Shown here: positions 1 through 6,919 of the stretch, in pieces
How positions within the stretch are numbered: position 1 is the stretch's first letter
How the letters are laid out: the number at the start of each line of letters is the position of its first letter
Assembly: GCA_947481355.1 (NCBI GenBank)
Contig: CANKGM010000108.1
Location: 1-7,071 of the forward strand
Direction: 5' to 3'
DNA: 7,071 nt
From: Chitinophagaceae bacterium
GTDB taxonomy: Bacteria > Bacteroidota > Bacteroidia > Chitinophagales > Chitinophagaceae
Notes under the pieces: model-generated
Told to the model about the DNA's origin: nothing
The model's database searches: none
Seen by the model: only the letters and a program-made list of their open reading frames with translations
Program-made: the position numbers and the translations under genes

Positions 1-738
1 AGAAAATCGGTTGCTGTAATTCATCAATATGCCAATAACGTACCATGTTGGAAGGCCAATTAATATGGCAAGCACATATTTCTTGAATCTTTTTGCGTTT
101 GTAAAAAACATGAAAAAATTTCCTTTTTGAACATTGGCTGATTTTATATTAGCATACATCAGACTCTCTGAAACACTTACTCGGAGCATGAGGAGGAACA
201 CACCTAGTACTCCACCAATTTTATAACATAGCCTCCAATCATCTGTAGCTTTAAAAATAAAATAGGCAAATACTGCGCCAAGAAGTCCTACGCCAGCAAC
301 CAACGAAGTCCCTAAGCCTCTTTTACTTCTTGGTAGTAATTCACTTACTAACGTAATCCCAGCGCCAAGCTCCCCTGCAAGTCCAATCCCCCCTATAAAT
401 CTTGCCCATGCATACTGGTCAACTGTTTGAACATAACCTGTTGCAAAATTTGCGAACGAGTATAAGATGATGGATCCAAAGAGCACGCTTAATCTGCCTT
501 TTTTATCACCCATAACACCCCAAAGGATTCCCCCAATAAGCAATCCTGTCATCTGCCAATTGATTACTTTGGTACTAGCCACAAGCAATGGAATTTTTTC
601 ATCTAGTACACCAAGCCCTATAAGACTTGGTTTTCTTACAATAGAAAATAGAAGCAATTCATATATGTCTACAAAATAGCCAAGTGCTGCAATGAGTATT
701 GTTAACAGTATTTTCTTATCGTATTTTGCTTCAGTCAT
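1..738 (-). CDS. MFS transporter, N-terminal part (cut by window edge)
   Basis: This is an open reading frame of 246 codons from an ATG at 738 that runs off the left edge without a stop, so the C-terminal half is missing. The protein is strongly hydrophobic, with likely membrane helices near residues 10-32, 62-76, 86-104, 111-133, 142-162, 170-187 and 221-239, that is TM1-6 and the start of the second half. The loop after TM2 carries the MFS motif A (GDKKGR, 77-82), and PRSKRG (136-141) is the equivalent of the conserved loop after TM4. An acidic residue (D24) sits in TM1. The DWR after TM5 (167-169) and the overall layout recall the metabolite:H+ symporter type of MFS protein. The substrate cannot be told; a sugar, organic acid or amino acid is possible. 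It lies downstream of mdh on the same strand, but the mdh terminator separates them. The 120 bp upstream of its ATG hold no clear Bacteroidota promoter and no Shine-Dalgarno sequence. Confidence 0.88.
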   Translation of the reverse strand, partial: MTEAKYDKKILLTILIAALGYFVDIYELLLFSIVRKPSLIGLGVLDEKIPLLVASTKVINWQMTGLLIGGILWGVMGDKKGRLSVLFGSIILYSFANFATGYVQTVDQYAWARFIGGIGLAGELGAGITLVSELLPRSKRGLGTSLVAGVGLLGAVFAYFIFKATDDWRLCYKIGGVLGVFLLMLRVSVSESLMYANIKSANVQKGNFFMFFTNAKRFKKYVLAILIGLPTWYVIGILMNYSNRFS

Positions 739-858
739 ATCTATGTCTTATTATAAAATTGATTTTAAATATAATCTAGTTGCTATAAATTATGGCAAGA
801 ATTCTGAAATTATTGAGACCAACTGTCGTTTCTGATTATTTTATTTAAGTTGATAGAC

Positions 859-891
859 AAAAAAATGGTGAAGTATTAAATACTTCACCAT
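859..891 (-). terminator. Rho-independent terminator of mdh
   Basis: Positions 865-877 and 879-891 are perfect 13-base inverted repeats around one central base. As RNA this folds into a stem of about 10 bp with a loop of about 7 nt. Read on the minus strand, the hairpin is followed by seven U (859-865 on the plus strand are A). It begins 32 bp past the mdh stop codon. On the plus strand there is no U tract, so it should act only on the minus strand. It insulates the MFS gene from mdh transcription. Confidence 0.88.
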
Positions 892-922
892 CAATCTGAT
901 TGATTAAGTTTTTAGCTGAAAA

Positions 923-1846
923 TTATCCTAATACTTCATTCATAGAGCGGACAGCTGCTGCACTTTTCTCAAATGCTTCTTGCTCAGCGGCAGAAAGTTC
1001 AAGGGGAAGAATTTTTTCCCATCCATTCTTACCGATGGTTACTGGAACACCAAGACAAATATCTTTTTGCCCATATTCACCTTCTAATGCTACGCAACAC
1101 GTAAATAGTTTTTTCTCATCTCTTAATATGCTACTTACTAATGCAGCTCCGGCTGCGCCTGGTGCATACCAAGCAGATGTTCCAATGAGTTTAGTAAGTG
1201 TTGCTCCGCCTACCATCGTATCGGCAACAATTTTTTCTTGTTGTTCGGTAGATAGGAATTGTGTTACAGGAATACTATTCCAGGTTGCTTTGCTAATCAA
1301 TGGAATCATGGTAGTGTCACCATGGCCGCCAATTACAATAGCATTTAGGTCGCTTGCACTACATTGTAAATGTTGAGAAAGCTGATATTTAAATCGACTG
1401 CTATCAAGTGTTCCACCCATGCCAATAATTCTATTTTTAGGCAATCCAGTTGATTTAAGCGCTAAGTAAGTCATCGTATCCATTGGATTACTGATGACAA
1501 TGATGATAGTATTTGGAGAGTGTGCAAGGATGTTTTCACAAACCGTTTTAACTATACCCGCATTGGTGCCAATAAGTTCTTCTCTTGTCATACCGGGCTT
1601 GCGTGGTATTCCTGATGTAATAACAACAACGTCACTATGTGCAGTTTTAGTATAATCGTTGGTTGATCCAGTTATGATGGTATCAAAGCCTAGTAATGCA
1701 GCTGTTTGTTGCATGTCTTGTGCCTTGCCTTCTGCAAGTCCTTCTTTGATGTCTAGAAGTACCAACTCTGTGCATACGCCTGCACGGGCAATATTATCAG
1801 CTGTGGTAGCACCAACGGCTCCAGCTCCTACAACGGTAACTTTCAT
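923..1846 (-). CDS. mdh: Malate dehydrogenase (LDH-type, NAD-dependent)
   Basis: This 307-residue cytoplasmic enzyme interconverts malate and oxaloacetate with NAD+/NADH in the TCA cycle. The Rossmann domain opens with the nucleotide loop GAGAVG (7-12). D32 at the end of beta-2 fits NAD rather than NADP. The mobile substrate loop reads IPRKPGMTR (80-88). R82 is the specificity residue for a dicarboxylic substrate (lactate dehydrogenases have Gln here) and R88 is the second substrate arginine. N120 in NPMD, D148 and R151 in the LDSSRF segment, and H175 in GGHGD form the rest of the active site, with the D148/H175 proton relay intact. The length is close to that of LDH-like tetrameric malate dehydrogenases (about 310). 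The start at 1846 gives an N-terminus directly at beta-1, and a promoter lies 40 bp upstream. It is transcribed alone, divergently from efp, and ends at a strong terminator. No anomaly is visible. Confidence 0.96.
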   Translation of the reverse strand: MKVTVVGAGAVGATTADNIARAGVCTELVLLDIKEGLAEGKAQDMQQTAALLGFDTIITGSTNDYTKTAHSDVVVITSGIPRKPGMTREELIGTNAGIVKTVCENILAHSPNTIIIVISNPMDTMTYLALKSTGLPKNRIIGMGGTLDSSRFKYQLSQHLQCSASDLNAIVIGGHGDTTMIPLISKATWNSIPVTQFLSTEQQEKIVADTMVGGATLTKLIGTSAWYAPGAAGAALVSSILRDEKKLFTCCVALEGEYGQKDICLGVPVTIGKNGWEKILPLELSAAEQEAFEKSAAAVRSMNEVLG

Positions 1847-1876
1847 GTTAAAGATTTATAGATAAATAAAATGTTG

Positions 1877-1889
1877 TTTGCGCCGCAAA
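1877..1889. repeat. Short palindrome over the mdh promoter
   Basis: The 13-base sequence TTTGCGCCGCAAA is a perfect inverted repeat with 6-base arms and one central base. Its right arm overlaps the mdh -10-like element and the left arm covers the predicted transcription start. It is either an operator or a chance result of the promoter sequence. No matching copy was noticed elsewhere in the window. Confidence 0.4.
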
Positions 1890-1893
1890 GGTA
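1886..1893 (-). promoter_or_regulatory. Predicted mdh promoter, -7 element
   Basis: On the minus strand 1893-1886 reads TACCTTTG, an exact match to the Bacteroidota housekeeping -7 consensus TAnnTTTG. It lies 39 bp before the mdh ATG, so the leader would be about 30-35 nt. No good TTTG or TTG appears 19-21 bp further upstream, so the -33 element is weak or absent. Confidence 0.6.
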
Positions 1894-1974
1894 CTGCGTA
1901 AATGTGTTTTGGGTTGATAGTTGGATAAATTATTTCCACTATTGTCTATTTTCTAGGCATTTTTTAAAAGATGG

Positions 1975-2006
1975 TTTGTTCTCGTTTTTAATTTCGTTTA
2001 CCTTTA
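1975..2006 (+). promoter_or_regulatory. Predicted efp promoter
   Basis: A -33 element TTTG (1975-1978) and a -7 element TACCTTTA (1999-2006, one mismatch to TAnnTTTG) are separated by exactly 20 bp, the usual Bacteroidota spacing. The -7 element ends 17 bp before the efp ATG at 2024, leaving a very short leader of roughly 10 nt. This also argues against the longer in-frame start at 1871, which lies upstream of the promoter. Confidence 0.65.
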
Positions 2007-2023
2007 CGGCCTTAATCAATAAC

Positions 2024-2590
2024 ATGGCAAATACTTCAGACATCTCCAGAGGCATGATCCTTAAATTGGACGGCAGTCTTTATACAGTGATCGAATTTGG
2101 TGAAAATAAGACCGCAAGGGCTGCAGCAAAAGTTTGGGCGAAACTTAAAGGCCTTGACAATACACGAAGCATTGAAAAAACGTGGAATAGCGGTGATAAC
2201 ATCCACCCAGTAAGGGTTGAGCGCAAGTCATATCAGTTCTTATATAAAGACGAAACAGGATATAGTTTCATGGATAGTGAAACCTTCGAACAGATCTCAG
2301 TCCCTGAAACCATGGTTGATGCACCTAAATTTTTAACAGATGGACAGGAAGTTTCCGTTTTAATCAATACCGAAACTGAGCTTCCAATGAGTGTAGAGCT
2401 TCCTGATAAGGTGGTTTCAAAGGTTACGTATTCAGAGCCTGGACTTCGTGGGGACACAGCAACAAGGACCCTTAAAGCCGCTACAGTTGAAACTGGGGCA
2501 ACAGTGATGGTGCCTTTGTTTGTAAATGAAGGGGATTTAATTAAAGTAAATACAAAAACAGGTGAATACATTGAGAGAGTGAAAGAATGA
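2024..2590 (+). CDS. efp: Translation elongation factor P
   Basis: This 188-residue protein binds between the P and E sites of stalled ribosomes and helps form peptide bonds at consecutive prolines. It has three beta domains: a KOW-like N-domain (about 1-63), a central OB domain (about 66-128) and a C-terminal OB domain (about 131-188). The EF-P signature K-x-A-x4-G-x2-V-x-V-P-x2-V-x2-G is complete at 151-170. The tip of the N-domain loop reads NKTARAAA (28-35), with R32 where many EF-Ps have the modified lysine of PGKG. This resembles the arginine class that EarP rhamnosylates in Pseudomonas and Neisseria; whether R32 is modified here is unknown, and no earP is in the window. The ATG at 2024 gives the family N-terminus MANTSDI and the usual length. 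An upstream in-frame ATG at 1871 would add 51 unrelated residues encoded by promoter DNA. The gene has its own promoter and terminator, just ahead of accBC. Confidence 0.97.
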   Translation: MANTSDISRGMILKLDGSLYTVIEFGENKTARAAAKVWAKLKGLDNTRSIEKTWNSGDNIHPVRVERKSYQFLYKDETGYSFMDSETFEQISVPETMVDAPKFLTDGQEVSVLINTETELPMSVELPDKVVSKVTYSEPGLRGDTATRTLKAATVETGATVMVPLFVNEGDLIKVNTKTGEYIERVKE

Positions 2591-2621
2591 TTTTTTAGCT
2601 ATTTTACTCAATTTTTAAGCA

Positions 2622-2660
2622 AAAATGCCCCAATTTCAATTGATTTTGGGGCATTTTCTT
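2622..2660 (+). terminator. Rho-independent terminator of efp
   Basis: Perfect 12-base arms (2622-2633 and 2646-2657) enclose a 12-nt loop that itself contains the palindrome TCAATTGA. The GC core is GCCCC/GGGGC, followed by a T-rich tract interrupted by one C. It starts 31 bp after the efp stop and separates efp from accB. The A-run on the left arm makes weak activity on the minus strand possible, but no gene there would use it. Confidence 0.85.
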
Positions 2661-2680
2661 TAAAAAAGGCCCAAATTTAA

Positions 2681-2712
2681 TTTGGCTGAAACCCAATTTT
2701 CCCCCACCTTTA
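2681..2712 (+). promoter_or_regulatory. Predicted accBC promoter
   Basis: TTTG (2681-2684) and CACCTTTA (2705-2712) are separated by exactly 20 bp, the same arrangement as the efp promoter and nearly the same -7 sequence. CACCTTTA differs from TAnnTTTG at the first and last bases. It ends 33 bp before the accB ATG. A 6-base inverted repeat (2671-2676 with 2680-2685) overlaps the -33 element. Confidence 0.5.
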
Positions 2713-2745
2713 CCCTCCATTAAAACCACTAAATAATATTTAAAG

Positions 2746-3219
2746 ATGGATTTAAAGCACATTCAGGACCTCGTTAAAATGGTAAACAAGTCGAATATTA
2801 GCGAATTGACCATTGAAGAAAAGGAATTCAAGATTACCATTAAGCAAAAGGAAGACAAATACGTAACCGCAGCACCTGTTCAGCTGGCACAGCCTGCGGT
2901 GATGGCTGCTCCTGTTGCTCAACTGTCTTCTGGCCCAGCATCTGCTACTCCAGCTCCTGAAACAAAATCAACTGATAATTTATTGACGATAAAAAGTCCT
3001 ATGATTGGTACTTTTTATAGAAAGGCTGCTCCTGGCAAGCCAAATTTCGTGGAAGAAGGTGATGAAGTTAGATCAGGTACGCCTGTATGCATCATTGAAG
3101 CCATGAAGCTATTTAACGAAATCGAAAGTGAAATTTCTGGACGAATAGTGAAAGTGCTTGTAGAAGATTCAATGCCTGTTGAATACGACCAACCATTATT
3201 CCTAGTAGAACCTGCCTAG
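2746..3219 (+). CDS. accB: Biotin carboxyl carrier protein of acetyl-CoA carboxylase
   Basis: This 157-residue carrier holds the biotin that is carboxylated by AccC and then passes the carboxyl group to the AccA/AccD carboxyltransferase to make malonyl-CoA for fatty acid synthesis. Residues 1-38 form the charged N-terminal segment used for contact with AccC. Residues 41-72 are a flexible Ala/Pro/Gln-rich linker. Residues 79-156 form the biotinyl domain. The biotin lysine is K121 in EAMKLFNE (118-125). The segment 90-106, FYRKAAPGKPNFVEEGD, is the protruding thumb that marks true AccB proteins and separates them from lipoyl domains and from the carriers of other biotin enzymes. The length matches E. 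coli AccB (156). The start at 2746 has an A/T-rich leader without Shine-Dalgarno. It is followed 46 bp later by accC with no terminator between, so the two form an operon. K121 needs biotinylation by BirA, whose gene is not in this window. Confidence 0.97.
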   Translation: MDLKHIQDLVKMVNKSNISELTIEEKEFKITIKQKEDKYVTAAPVQLAQPAVMAAPVAQLSSGPASATPAPETKSTDNLLTIKSPMIGTFYRKAAPGKPNFVEEGDEVRSGTPVCIIEAMKLFNEIESEISGRIVKVLVEDSMPVEYDQPLFLVEPA

Positions 3220-3265
3220 CATCAAACGTTATTTTACAGGTTCATTTTTAATTTAATAGAATTGC

Positions 3266-4624
3266 ATGACAAAAGATTCGAAGCTCAGTTTCAATAAAAT
3301 TCTGATTGCCAACAGAGGCGAAATCGCACTTAGGATTATCAGAACCTGCCGGGAAATGGGAATTAAAACAGTGGCTGTTTATTCTACTGCTGACAAGGAT
3401 AGTCTTCATGTCCGGTTTGCAGATGAAGCGGTATGTATTGGTAAACCGGCTAGTACAGATTCATATTTGAATATTCCTCACCTTATGGCAGCAATGGAAA
3501 TCACCAATGCTGATGCAGTGCATCCTGGATATGGATTCTTGGCTGAAAATGCTCGTTTTGCTGAGATTTGTAATGAATCTGGTGTAAAGTTTATCGGTCC
3601 AACGCCTGATCAAATCAGGTCGATGGGGGATAAAATAACCGCTAAGGAAACTATGATCAAAGCAGGGGTTCCTGTTGTTCCTGGTTCTGGTGGATTGTTG
3701 GAAAGTGTTGATGAAGCAATAGTAATCGCTAAAGAGATAGGATATCCTGTTATTTTAAAAGCAACTGCTGGTGGTGGTGGTAAAGGAATGCGTGTTGTTT
3801 GGGCAGAATCAGAAATTGAAAAGGCATACAACAATGCTAAAGCAGAAGCCCTAGCATCATTTAAAAATGATGGGGTGTACATGGAGAAATTTGTTGAAGA
3901 GCCTCGTCATATAGAAATTCAAGTGGCCGGCGATCGTTATGGAACAGTATGCCATATGAGTGAACGTGATTGCTCTATTCAGCGTCGTCACCAAAAATTG
4001 GTTGAAGAGTCTCCTTCTCCTTTTATGACGGATGAACTCCGGGAGAGAATGGGTGCTGCAGCGGTAAAAGCAGCTCAAGCTATTAATTATGAAAGTGTCG
4101 GAACGATAGAATTCTTGGTTGATAAGAATAGGGATTTTTATTTCATGGAGATGAATACCCGTATTCAAGTTGAGCACTGCGTTACGGAGGAAGTAACAAA
4201 TTTTGATTTGATAAAAGAGCAAATCAAAATTGCTGCGGGTGAGCCCATATCGGGGAAGCATTATCAACCTGAAATGCATGCAATTGAATGCCGTATAAAT
4301 GCGGAAGATCCTTACAATGATTTCCGACCAAGCCCAGGAAAAATTACTGTGTTACATCAGCCGGGGGGGCATGGAATTAGAGTAGATTCACATGTTTATG
4401 CAGGATATATTATTCCTCCTTTTTATGATTCCATGATTGCAAAAATTATTGCAGTAGCTAGAACAAGAAAAGAGGCAATCAATACCATGAGCAGGGCATT
4501 AAGTGAATATGTGATTGAAGGGGTGAAAACAACTATTCCATTTCATCAGCAGTTGATGAAGAATGAAGATTTTATCAAAGGGAATTTCACCACAAAGTTT
4601 TTAGATACATTTAAAATGCAATAA
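3266..4624 (+). CDS. accC: Biotin carboxylase subunit of acetyl-CoA carboxylase
   Basis: This 452-residue enzyme uses ATP and bicarbonate to carboxylate the biotin on AccB, the first half-reaction of malonyl-CoA synthesis. The N-domain (about 9-118) begins with KILIANRGEIALRI. The ATP-grasp domain (about 120-330) has the ATP lysines K123 (GDK) and K165, the glycine-rich lid GGGGKGM (169-175), metal ligands E282 and E295 (MEMN) and the catalytic segment TRIQVEH (298-304) with R299 and E303. The C-domain (about 338-448) has ECRINAEDP (341-349), whose R343 contacts biotin in the E. coli enzyme. Residue 305 is Cys where E. coli has Pro (VEHP), next to but not in the catalytic set. At 452 residues against 449 in E. 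coli this is a stand-alone biotin carboxylase, not a fused pyruvate or acyl-CoA carboxylase subunit. Its pairing with accB supports acetyl-CoA carboxylase. A run of seven G at 4363-4369 lies inside the frame, which stays intact. Confidence 0.97.
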   Translation: MTKDSKLSFNKILIANRGEIALRIIRTCREMGIKTVAVYSTADKDSLHVRFADEAVCIGKPASTDSYLNIPHLMAAMEITNADAVHPGYGFLAENARFAEICNESGVKFIGPTPDQIRSMGDKITAKETMIKAGVPVVPGSGGLLESVDEAIVIAKEIGYPVILKATAGGGGKGMRVVWAESEIEKAYNNAKAEALASFKNDGVYMEKFVEEPRHIEIQVAGDRYGTVCHMSERDCSIQRRHQKLVEESPSPFMTDELRERMGAAAVKAAQAINYESVGTIEFLVDKNRDFYFMEMNTRIQVEHCVTEEVTNFDLIKEQIKIAAGEPISGKHYQPEMHAIECRINAEDPYNDFRPSPGKITVLHQPGGHGIRVDSHVYAGYIIPPFYDSMIAKIIAVARTRKEAINTMSRALSEYVIEGVKTTIPFHQQLMKNEDFIKGNFTTKFLDTFKMQ

Positions 4625-4650
4625 TTTTTTTGAGCTTTTTTACAAAAAGT

Positions 4651-4677
4651 AAAAGCCCCGCAGAAGCGGGGCTTTTT
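4651..4677. terminator. Bidirectional terminator between accC and glnA
   Basis: Perfect 11-base arms (4651-4661 and 4666-4676) with a GC-rich core (GCCCCGC/GCGGGGC) enclose the tetraloop AGAA. On the plus strand it ends in a T5 run and follows the accC stop by 26 bp. On the minus strand the left arm supplies U4 and a U-rich tract follows, 27 bp past the glnA stop. One hairpin can therefore end both convergent genes. Confidence 0.9.
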
Positions 4678-4703
4678 ATTATTCAAATTTCCAATATGCT
4701 TGA

Positions 4704-6896
4704 TTAGCGAAGGAATAATAACTCTCTGTATTTTGGTAATTCCCACTCTGAATCATCCACTAGTAATTCAAGTTTGTCAACTGAATAGCGGATTTCATCA
4801 AACAATGGTTTTACTTTTTCACAGTATTCTATTGCCTTATCTCTGGAAGAGCCTAGATTGTTTGCAGCTTTTCTAGCTTCAGTCATTTTTTCAGCAATTA
4901 CTTGCACTTTATTGATGTGCTCAGAAATTTCATTTAATACATTCATTTGTGCTGTGTATGCTTCGGCTTTCAAACCAAGGTCTTTCAATCCTTTTACGTT
5001 ATTGATCAACACGTTTTGATAGCGTATCGCTGCTGGAAGAATATGATTGCCTGCTAAATCTCCGATTACGCGGCCTTCGATTTGTACATATTTAATGTAT
5101 TTCTCTAATTCTATTTCATGACGCGCTTCAAGTTCAGAATGAGTTAGGATCTTATGTTTTGCAAAAAGACCTTTTGCTTTTTCTGTTACCAATGCATCAA
5201 GTGCAAGTGGAGTTGTTTTGACATTTGGAAGTCCGCGTTTAGCAGCCTCTTCTTGCCACTCTTCGCTATATCCATCTCCTTCAAATAATACTTTCTTAGA
5301 AGCTGTGATGTAATTTTTAATAACCTGCATAATTGCAACTTCTTTCTTGTCTCCTTTTTCAATCAAACCATCTACTTCTGATTTGAATGAAGATAGGGTT
5401 TCAGCCATGATGGTATTTAATACGGTCATGTTGTAACCACAGTTTGCAGAAGAACCAACTGCTCGGAATTCAAATTTATTTCCAGTGAATGCAAATGGAG
5501 ATGTTCTGTTTCTATCTGTATTGTCTAGTAGAAGTTCAGGAATGTTTTTATGAATGTCTAATTTCAACATTACCTCATCTTGTTCGTCAAATTTATTCCC
5601 AACACGACTTTCAACTTCATCCAACACCTTTGCAAGGTATCCGCCTATGTAAGCAGAAATGATAGCAGGAGGTGCTTCGTTTGCTCCAAGACGGTGATCG
5701 TTACCTGCAGAAGCGATAGCAGCTCTCAACAAGTCTGCATGATCATGAACAGCCTTGATGGTGTTTACAAAAAATGCAAGGAACATTAGATTGGTCTTTG
5801 GCGTTTTACCAGGGGCAAGCAAGTTAACGCCTGTATCTGTCGCCATGCTCCAGTTGTTGTGCTTACCACTACCGTTGATACCGGCAAATGGTTTTTCATG
5901 AAGAAGTACTTTTAATTTATGACGCTTTGCAACTCGTGTCATCACATCCATCAATAATGTATTGTGATCTACAGCAAGGTTAAGTTCTTCAAAAATTGGA
6001 GCACACTCAAATTGAGCAGGAGCTACTTCATTGTGACGAGTACGAAGTGGAATTCCTAAACGATATGATTCATATTCAAAATCCCTCATAAAGTCATATA
6101 CTCTTTCAGGAATTGATCCGAAATAATGATCTTCTAATTGCTGACCTTTTGAAGGGGCATGACCAAACACTGTGCGACCAGTCATAATCAAATCAGGACG
6201 AGCATTAGCAAGGCCTTCATCAATTACAAAGTATTCTTGTTCCCATCCAAGGGTTGCGGTTACCTTTCCTACATTTTTATCGAAGTAATGGCAAACATCA
6301 ACTGCTGCTTTATTTAATGATTCAATTGATTTTAGTAATGGAGCTTTGTAGTCAAGAGACTCACCTGTGTATGAAACAAATATGGTAGGAATGCAAAGCG
6401 TTAGGCCTGTTCCAATGTTCATGATAAACGCTGGAGAAGTTGGATCCCATGCTGTATATCCGCGTGCTTCAAATGTTGCACGAAGACCACCACTTGGAAA
6501 TGATGATGCATCAGGCTCTTGTTGAGTAAGTGCATTACCATCAAATTCTTCGATTGCAGATCCATCAGACTTCAATGTAAAGAATGAATCATGTTTTTCT
6601 GCTGAAGTTCCAGTTAGTGGTTGAAACCAGTGTGTATAATGTGTAACGCCTTTTGCCTGTGCCCATTGTCTCATTCCTGCAGCAATATAATTTGCTACAT
6701 TTCTGTCAATCTTTTGGCCAGATTTAATTGAATTAGCTAAGCTTTTGTAAGCATCATCACTCAAAAATTCTCTCGCAGTTTTTAACGTGAATACACTTTC
6801 GCCAAAAATTGCTGTGATTTTGGCAGGACTTTCTACCTTTACCCCTTCCTTCGTTGAGGTTAGGTTGTCAATGGCTTTGAAACGTAGTGACTCCAT
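4704..6896 (-). CDS. glnA: Glutamine synthetase type III
   Basis: This enzyme joins ammonium to glutamate using ATP to make glutamine, the main route of nitrogen assimilation. It is 730 residues long, the normal size for type III (GlnN-type) enzymes and far larger than GSI (about 470) or GSII. The N-terminal type III domain covers about 1-180 and includes a type III hallmark, FPSGGLRATFEARGY (133-147). The catalytic domain follows, with metal ligands in GWEQEYF (217-223), RHNEVAPAQFE (287-297), the glutamate/metal segment KPFAGINGSGKHNNW (335-349) with H346, the segment NRTSPFAF (463-470) and FEFRAVGSSAN (475-485). The type III C-terminal helical region covers about 540-730. The ATG at 6896 is chosen over in-frame ATGs at 6950 and 6929. 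It gives the family N-terminus (MESLRFKAIDNL), and the two longer starts lie inside the predicted promoter. The gene is monocistronic and convergent with accC. No adenylylation-type control is expected for this type, and no PII or amt gene is adjacent. Confidence 0.96.
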   Translation of the reverse strand: MESLRFKAIDNLTSTKEGVKVESPAKITAIFGESVFTLKTAREFLSDDAYKSLANSIKSGQKIDRNVANYIAAGMRQWAQAKGVTHYTHWFQPLTGTSAEKHDSFFTLKSDGSAIEEFDGNALTQQEPDASSFPSGGLRATFEARGYTAWDPTSPAFIMNIGTGLTLCIPTIFVSYTGESLDYKAPLLKSIESLNKAAVDVCHYFDKNVGKVTATLGWEQEYFVIDEGLANARPDLIMTGRTVFGHAPSKGQQLEDHYFGSIPERVYDFMRDFEYESYRLGIPLRTRHNEVAPAQFECAPIFEELNLAVDHNTLLMDVMTRVAKRHKLKVLLHEKPFAGINGSGKHNNWSMATDTGVNLLAPGKTPKTNLMFLAFFVNTIKAVHDHADLLRAAIASAGNDHRLGANEAPPAIISAYIGGYLAKVLDEVESRVGNKFDEQDEVMLKLDIHKNIPELLLDNTDRNRTSPFAFTGNKFEFRAVGSSANCGYNMTVLNTIMAETLSSFKSEVDGLIEKGDKKEVAIMQVIKNYITASKKVLFEGDGYSEEWQEEAAKRGLPNVKTTPLALDALVTEKAKGLFAKHKILTHSELEARHEIELEKYIKYVQIEGRVIGDLAGNHILPAAIRYQNVLINNVKGLKDLGLKAEAYTAQMNVLNEISEHINKVQVIAEKMTEARKAANNLGSSRDKAIEYCEKVKPLFDEIRYSVDKLELLVDDSEWELPKYRELLFLR

Positions 6897-6919
6897 AATT
6901 TTGTTGATTTTAGATGGCA

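Noticed and set aside
467..679. 70-codon plus-strand open frame over the MFS gene
   Set aside because: It is antisense to the transporter, whose minus-strand frame holds the MFS motif and regular hydrophobic helices.
890..904. Second small hairpin (ATCAAT/ATTGAT) after mdh
   Set aside because: It is a 6-bp AT-rich stem with a 3-nt loop that overlaps the end of the much stronger terminator, so it is probably chance.
900..1376. 158-codon plus-strand open frame over mdh
   Set aside because: It lies antisense to a clear malate dehydrogenase, and its translation is low-complexity and unrecognisable.
923..1846. mdh read as a lactate dehydrogenase
   Set aside because: The substrate loop has Arg at position 82 (IPRKPGM), the malate-type residue, not the Gln of lactate dehydrogenases.
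1871..2023. In-frame N-terminal extension of efp by 51 residues
   Set aside because: The extension is unlike any EF-P, rich in aromatic residues, and encoded by DNA that carries the efp promoter. The ATG at 2024 gives the family N-terminus.
3857..4279. 140-codon minus-strand open frame inside accC
   Set aside because: It is a shadow of a fully conserved biotin carboxylase, with no promoter or domain of its own.
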